From Bog-473 sp963706555 (lineage in GTDB: Bacteria; Actinomycetota; Acidimicrobiia; Acidimicrobiales; RAAP-2): a stretch of 64,000 bases of DNA. Below the pieces are notes generated by a model that was not told the origin of the DNA, did not search any database, and saw only the letters and a program-made list of their open reading frames with translations. Position 1 is the first letter of the stretch, and every line of letters starts with the position of its first letter. Location: positions 5,394,001 through 5,458,000 of the forward strand of contig OY970164.1 of the NCBI GenBank assembly GCA_963706555.1. Reading direction: 5' to 3'. The position numbers and the translations under genes were made by a program. Positions 62,765 to 64,000 of the stretch are shown piece by piece.

Positions 62765-63063
62765 CAGTCAGCCGGAACCCGACGGACCGCCTCGATGTAG
62801 TCGTCGATCGGGATGGCCGAGAGTGTCAGTGTCTTGAGCGTTCCGCGCGAGCCGAGCACGAGCGCGACACGCGCCATCGTCTGCTCGTCCGGCGCGTCGA
62901 GCACGGTGCAGAAGTCATACGGCCCGAGAAGGGCCCACTGCGCCAAGACGCGCACACCCATGGATTCGACTTCCGCGTTGACCGCTTTCAGCCGATCGGG
63001 ATTCTCGGCCAGGGTGGACGCACCATCGGGTCCCACGGTCGAGAGCATCAGAAATGTCGACAT
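62764..63063 (-). CDS. GYD-domain protein
   Basis: 99-residue ferredoxin-like GYD-family protein (STFLMLSTVGPDGASTLAEN, AQWALLGPYDFCTVLDAPDE, GSRGTLKTLTLSAIPIDDY). Here the name-giving G-x-Y-D motif reads GPYD. Small soluble protein, function unknown. ATG start. It stands alone on the minus strand. Confidence 0.88.
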   Translation of the reverse strand: MSTFLMLSTVGPDGASTLAENPDRLKAVNAEVESMGVRVLAQWALLGPYDFCTVLDAPDEQTMARVALVLGSRGTLKTLTLSAIPIDDYIEAVRRVPAD

Positions 63064-63110
63064 GGCTTCACGCTATCGCAACAATTGCGCCGGGAAGCAT
63101 CTGTTCTCCT

Positions 63111-64000
63111 CTAGCGGAGATCACGCCGGACGACCTTGCCCATGGCGTTGCGGGGAAGGGAGTCGACGACACGGAACGCTCTCGGCCGCTTGTAGGACGT
63201 CAACTCTTGTGTCGCAAGCAGCGTCAACGCATCGATGTCGGGCTCACCGTCGAGGCCGACGACGAACGCGGTCACCGATTCTCCCCACTCGGCCGAGGGC
63301 AATCCGATGACGGCGATCTCTCCGACCGATGGGTGGCGCGCCAAGACGGCCTCGACCTCGGCCGGGTACACGTTGTGCCCTCCCGTGATGATCAGCTCAG
63401 TACGCCGGCCCCGGATGGAGATGTACCCGTCGTCCCCGAGCGACGCCAGATCGCCGGTGGCGAACCAACCGTCGTGCCACATCGCGGCGGACGCCTCGGC
63501 GCGCTGCCAATAGCCCCGGCACAGCATTGGGCCGCGCACCATCAGCTCGCCGATTCCCGCTTCGTCGGGGTCGGCGATCTCCGCCTCCACGCCGGGGAGG
63601 GGGAATCCGACCGACCCGGGCCGCCGTGCACCCTCGAGCGGGTTGGAGAGCGTCAGCAGCGTCTCGGACATCCCGTAGCGCTCGAGCACCGCGACCCCCC
63701 AGTCGTCATGGAAGCGCTGCCAAAGATCAGCGGAGAGGGGGGCCGATCCGGCGACGCAGAGCCGCAAGGCGCAGAGCTCGCCGGCCCGGCCCGACGCGGC
63801 CAACCGGTGGTACATCGTGGGGACTCCGAAGAACATGGTGCTCTCGCGCACGACATCGAGGACCTGTTCGGGCACGAACCGTTCGAACACGACGGCCGAG
63901 GCACCCGCCGCCAGCGTGCCGAACAGCCCCGCGCACAACCCGTGCACGTGGAAGAGGGGAAGGGCGAGGATCAAGCGGTCGTCGGGCCGCCAACCCCAGG
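63111..64000 (-). CDS. AMP-forming acyl-CoA synthetase (MatB-like), 5' end outside window
   Basis: C-terminal ~295 residues of an ANL-superfamily ligase, in frame to the right edge (WGWRPDDRLILALPLFHVHG). Motifs: YGMSETLLTLSNPLEG (A5), DGWFATGDLASLGDDGYISI (A7), GRRTELIITGGHNVYPAEVE (A8) and LPRNAMGKVVRRDL with the catalytic Lys (A10). The HVHGL segment resembles malonyl-CoA synthetase MatB and related short- or medium-chain acyl-CoA ligases; the true substrate is open. Confidence 0.9.
   Translation of the reverse strand, partial: WGWRPDDRLILALPLFHVHGLCAGLFGTLAAGASAVVFERFVPEQVLDVVRESTMFFGVPTMYHRLAASGRAGELCALRLCVAGSAPLSADLWQRFHDDWGVAVLERYGMSETLLTLSNPLEGARRPGSVGFPLPGVEAEIADPDEAGIGELMVRGPMLCRGYWQRAEASAAMWHDGWFATGDLASLGDDGYISIRGRRTELIITGGHNVYPAEVEAVLARHPSVGEIAVIGLPSAEWGESVTAFVVGLDGEPDIDALTLLATQELTSYKRPRAFRVVDSLPRNAMGKVVRRDLR

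Overview
The window looks like a chromosomal piece of a high-GC actinobacterium, most likely from the class Acidimicrobiia (inference). The reasons are a 1269-residue actinobacterial 2-oxoglutarate decarboxylase (Kgd) that carries its own acyltransferase domain, DUF3097 and SCO6745-family genes, a LysM-BTAD membrane protein, GTG/TTG starts with ATGA-type overlaps, and a surface protein built of FGDAxFFGS repeats of the kind common in that class. No rRNA or complete CRISPR array is present. One intact tRNA (Val, anticodon TAC) lies at 37062-37138.

Layout. 1-6.3 kb: a GH63-like glucosidase running off the left edge, then a translationally coupled MoxR / DUF58 / transglutaminase (TgpA-like) operon. 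6.4-12.3 kb: small stress- or membrane-type genes (YccF, DUF2252, two hydrophobic miniproteins), a TetR gene with two palindromic operators facing a YdeI/DUF1905-like gene, and a GAP-family membrane protein. 12.4-21 kb: a mobile-element-scarred stretch with a duplicated ~260-bp intergenic block, a decayed IS3-family transposase, a secreted GH12-like beta-glucanase, a metallophosphoesterase, a secreted protein with a leader hairpin, a LuxR-type regulator whose N-terminus is an IS630 transposase DNA-binding domain, and a frameshifted DUF3097 gene.

21.1-37.1 kb: a 16-kb segment bounded on the left by a 47-nt copy of the tRNA-Val 3' half and on the right by the intact tRNA-Val gene. This is the geometry of an island integrated in the tRNA 3' end. 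It holds sigma-factor partner-switch parts (one HATPase, two STAS proteins), a CHASE-GGDEF-EAL c-di-GMP enzyme, a BBE-type flavoprotein oxidase, a two-repeat-family surface protein, several tiny putative zinc-binding proteins and many broken genes. I found no integrase.

37.1-64 kb: a compact core region. It has an IMPase/SCO6745 pair, a LysM-BTAD cluster, a cell-wall operon (alpha/beta hydrolase, MurF, Ddl), a UvrD-like helicase / GlcD / TPP-enzyme operon, and a long minus-strand run of kgd, a NYN-S1 RNA-binding protein, fabZ and xthA. After it come a DMT transporter with an amber codon, rnhB, a GYD protein and an acyl-CoA synthetase running off the right edge. Several spacers here are filled by short tandem arrays (15, 16 and 21 bp).

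A recurrent theme is single-base indels in otherwise well conserved genes (about ten cases, mostly +1 and several in short homopolymers). This may be real decay or a sequencing or assembly artefact, and it limits how literally any 'pseudogene' here should be taken.
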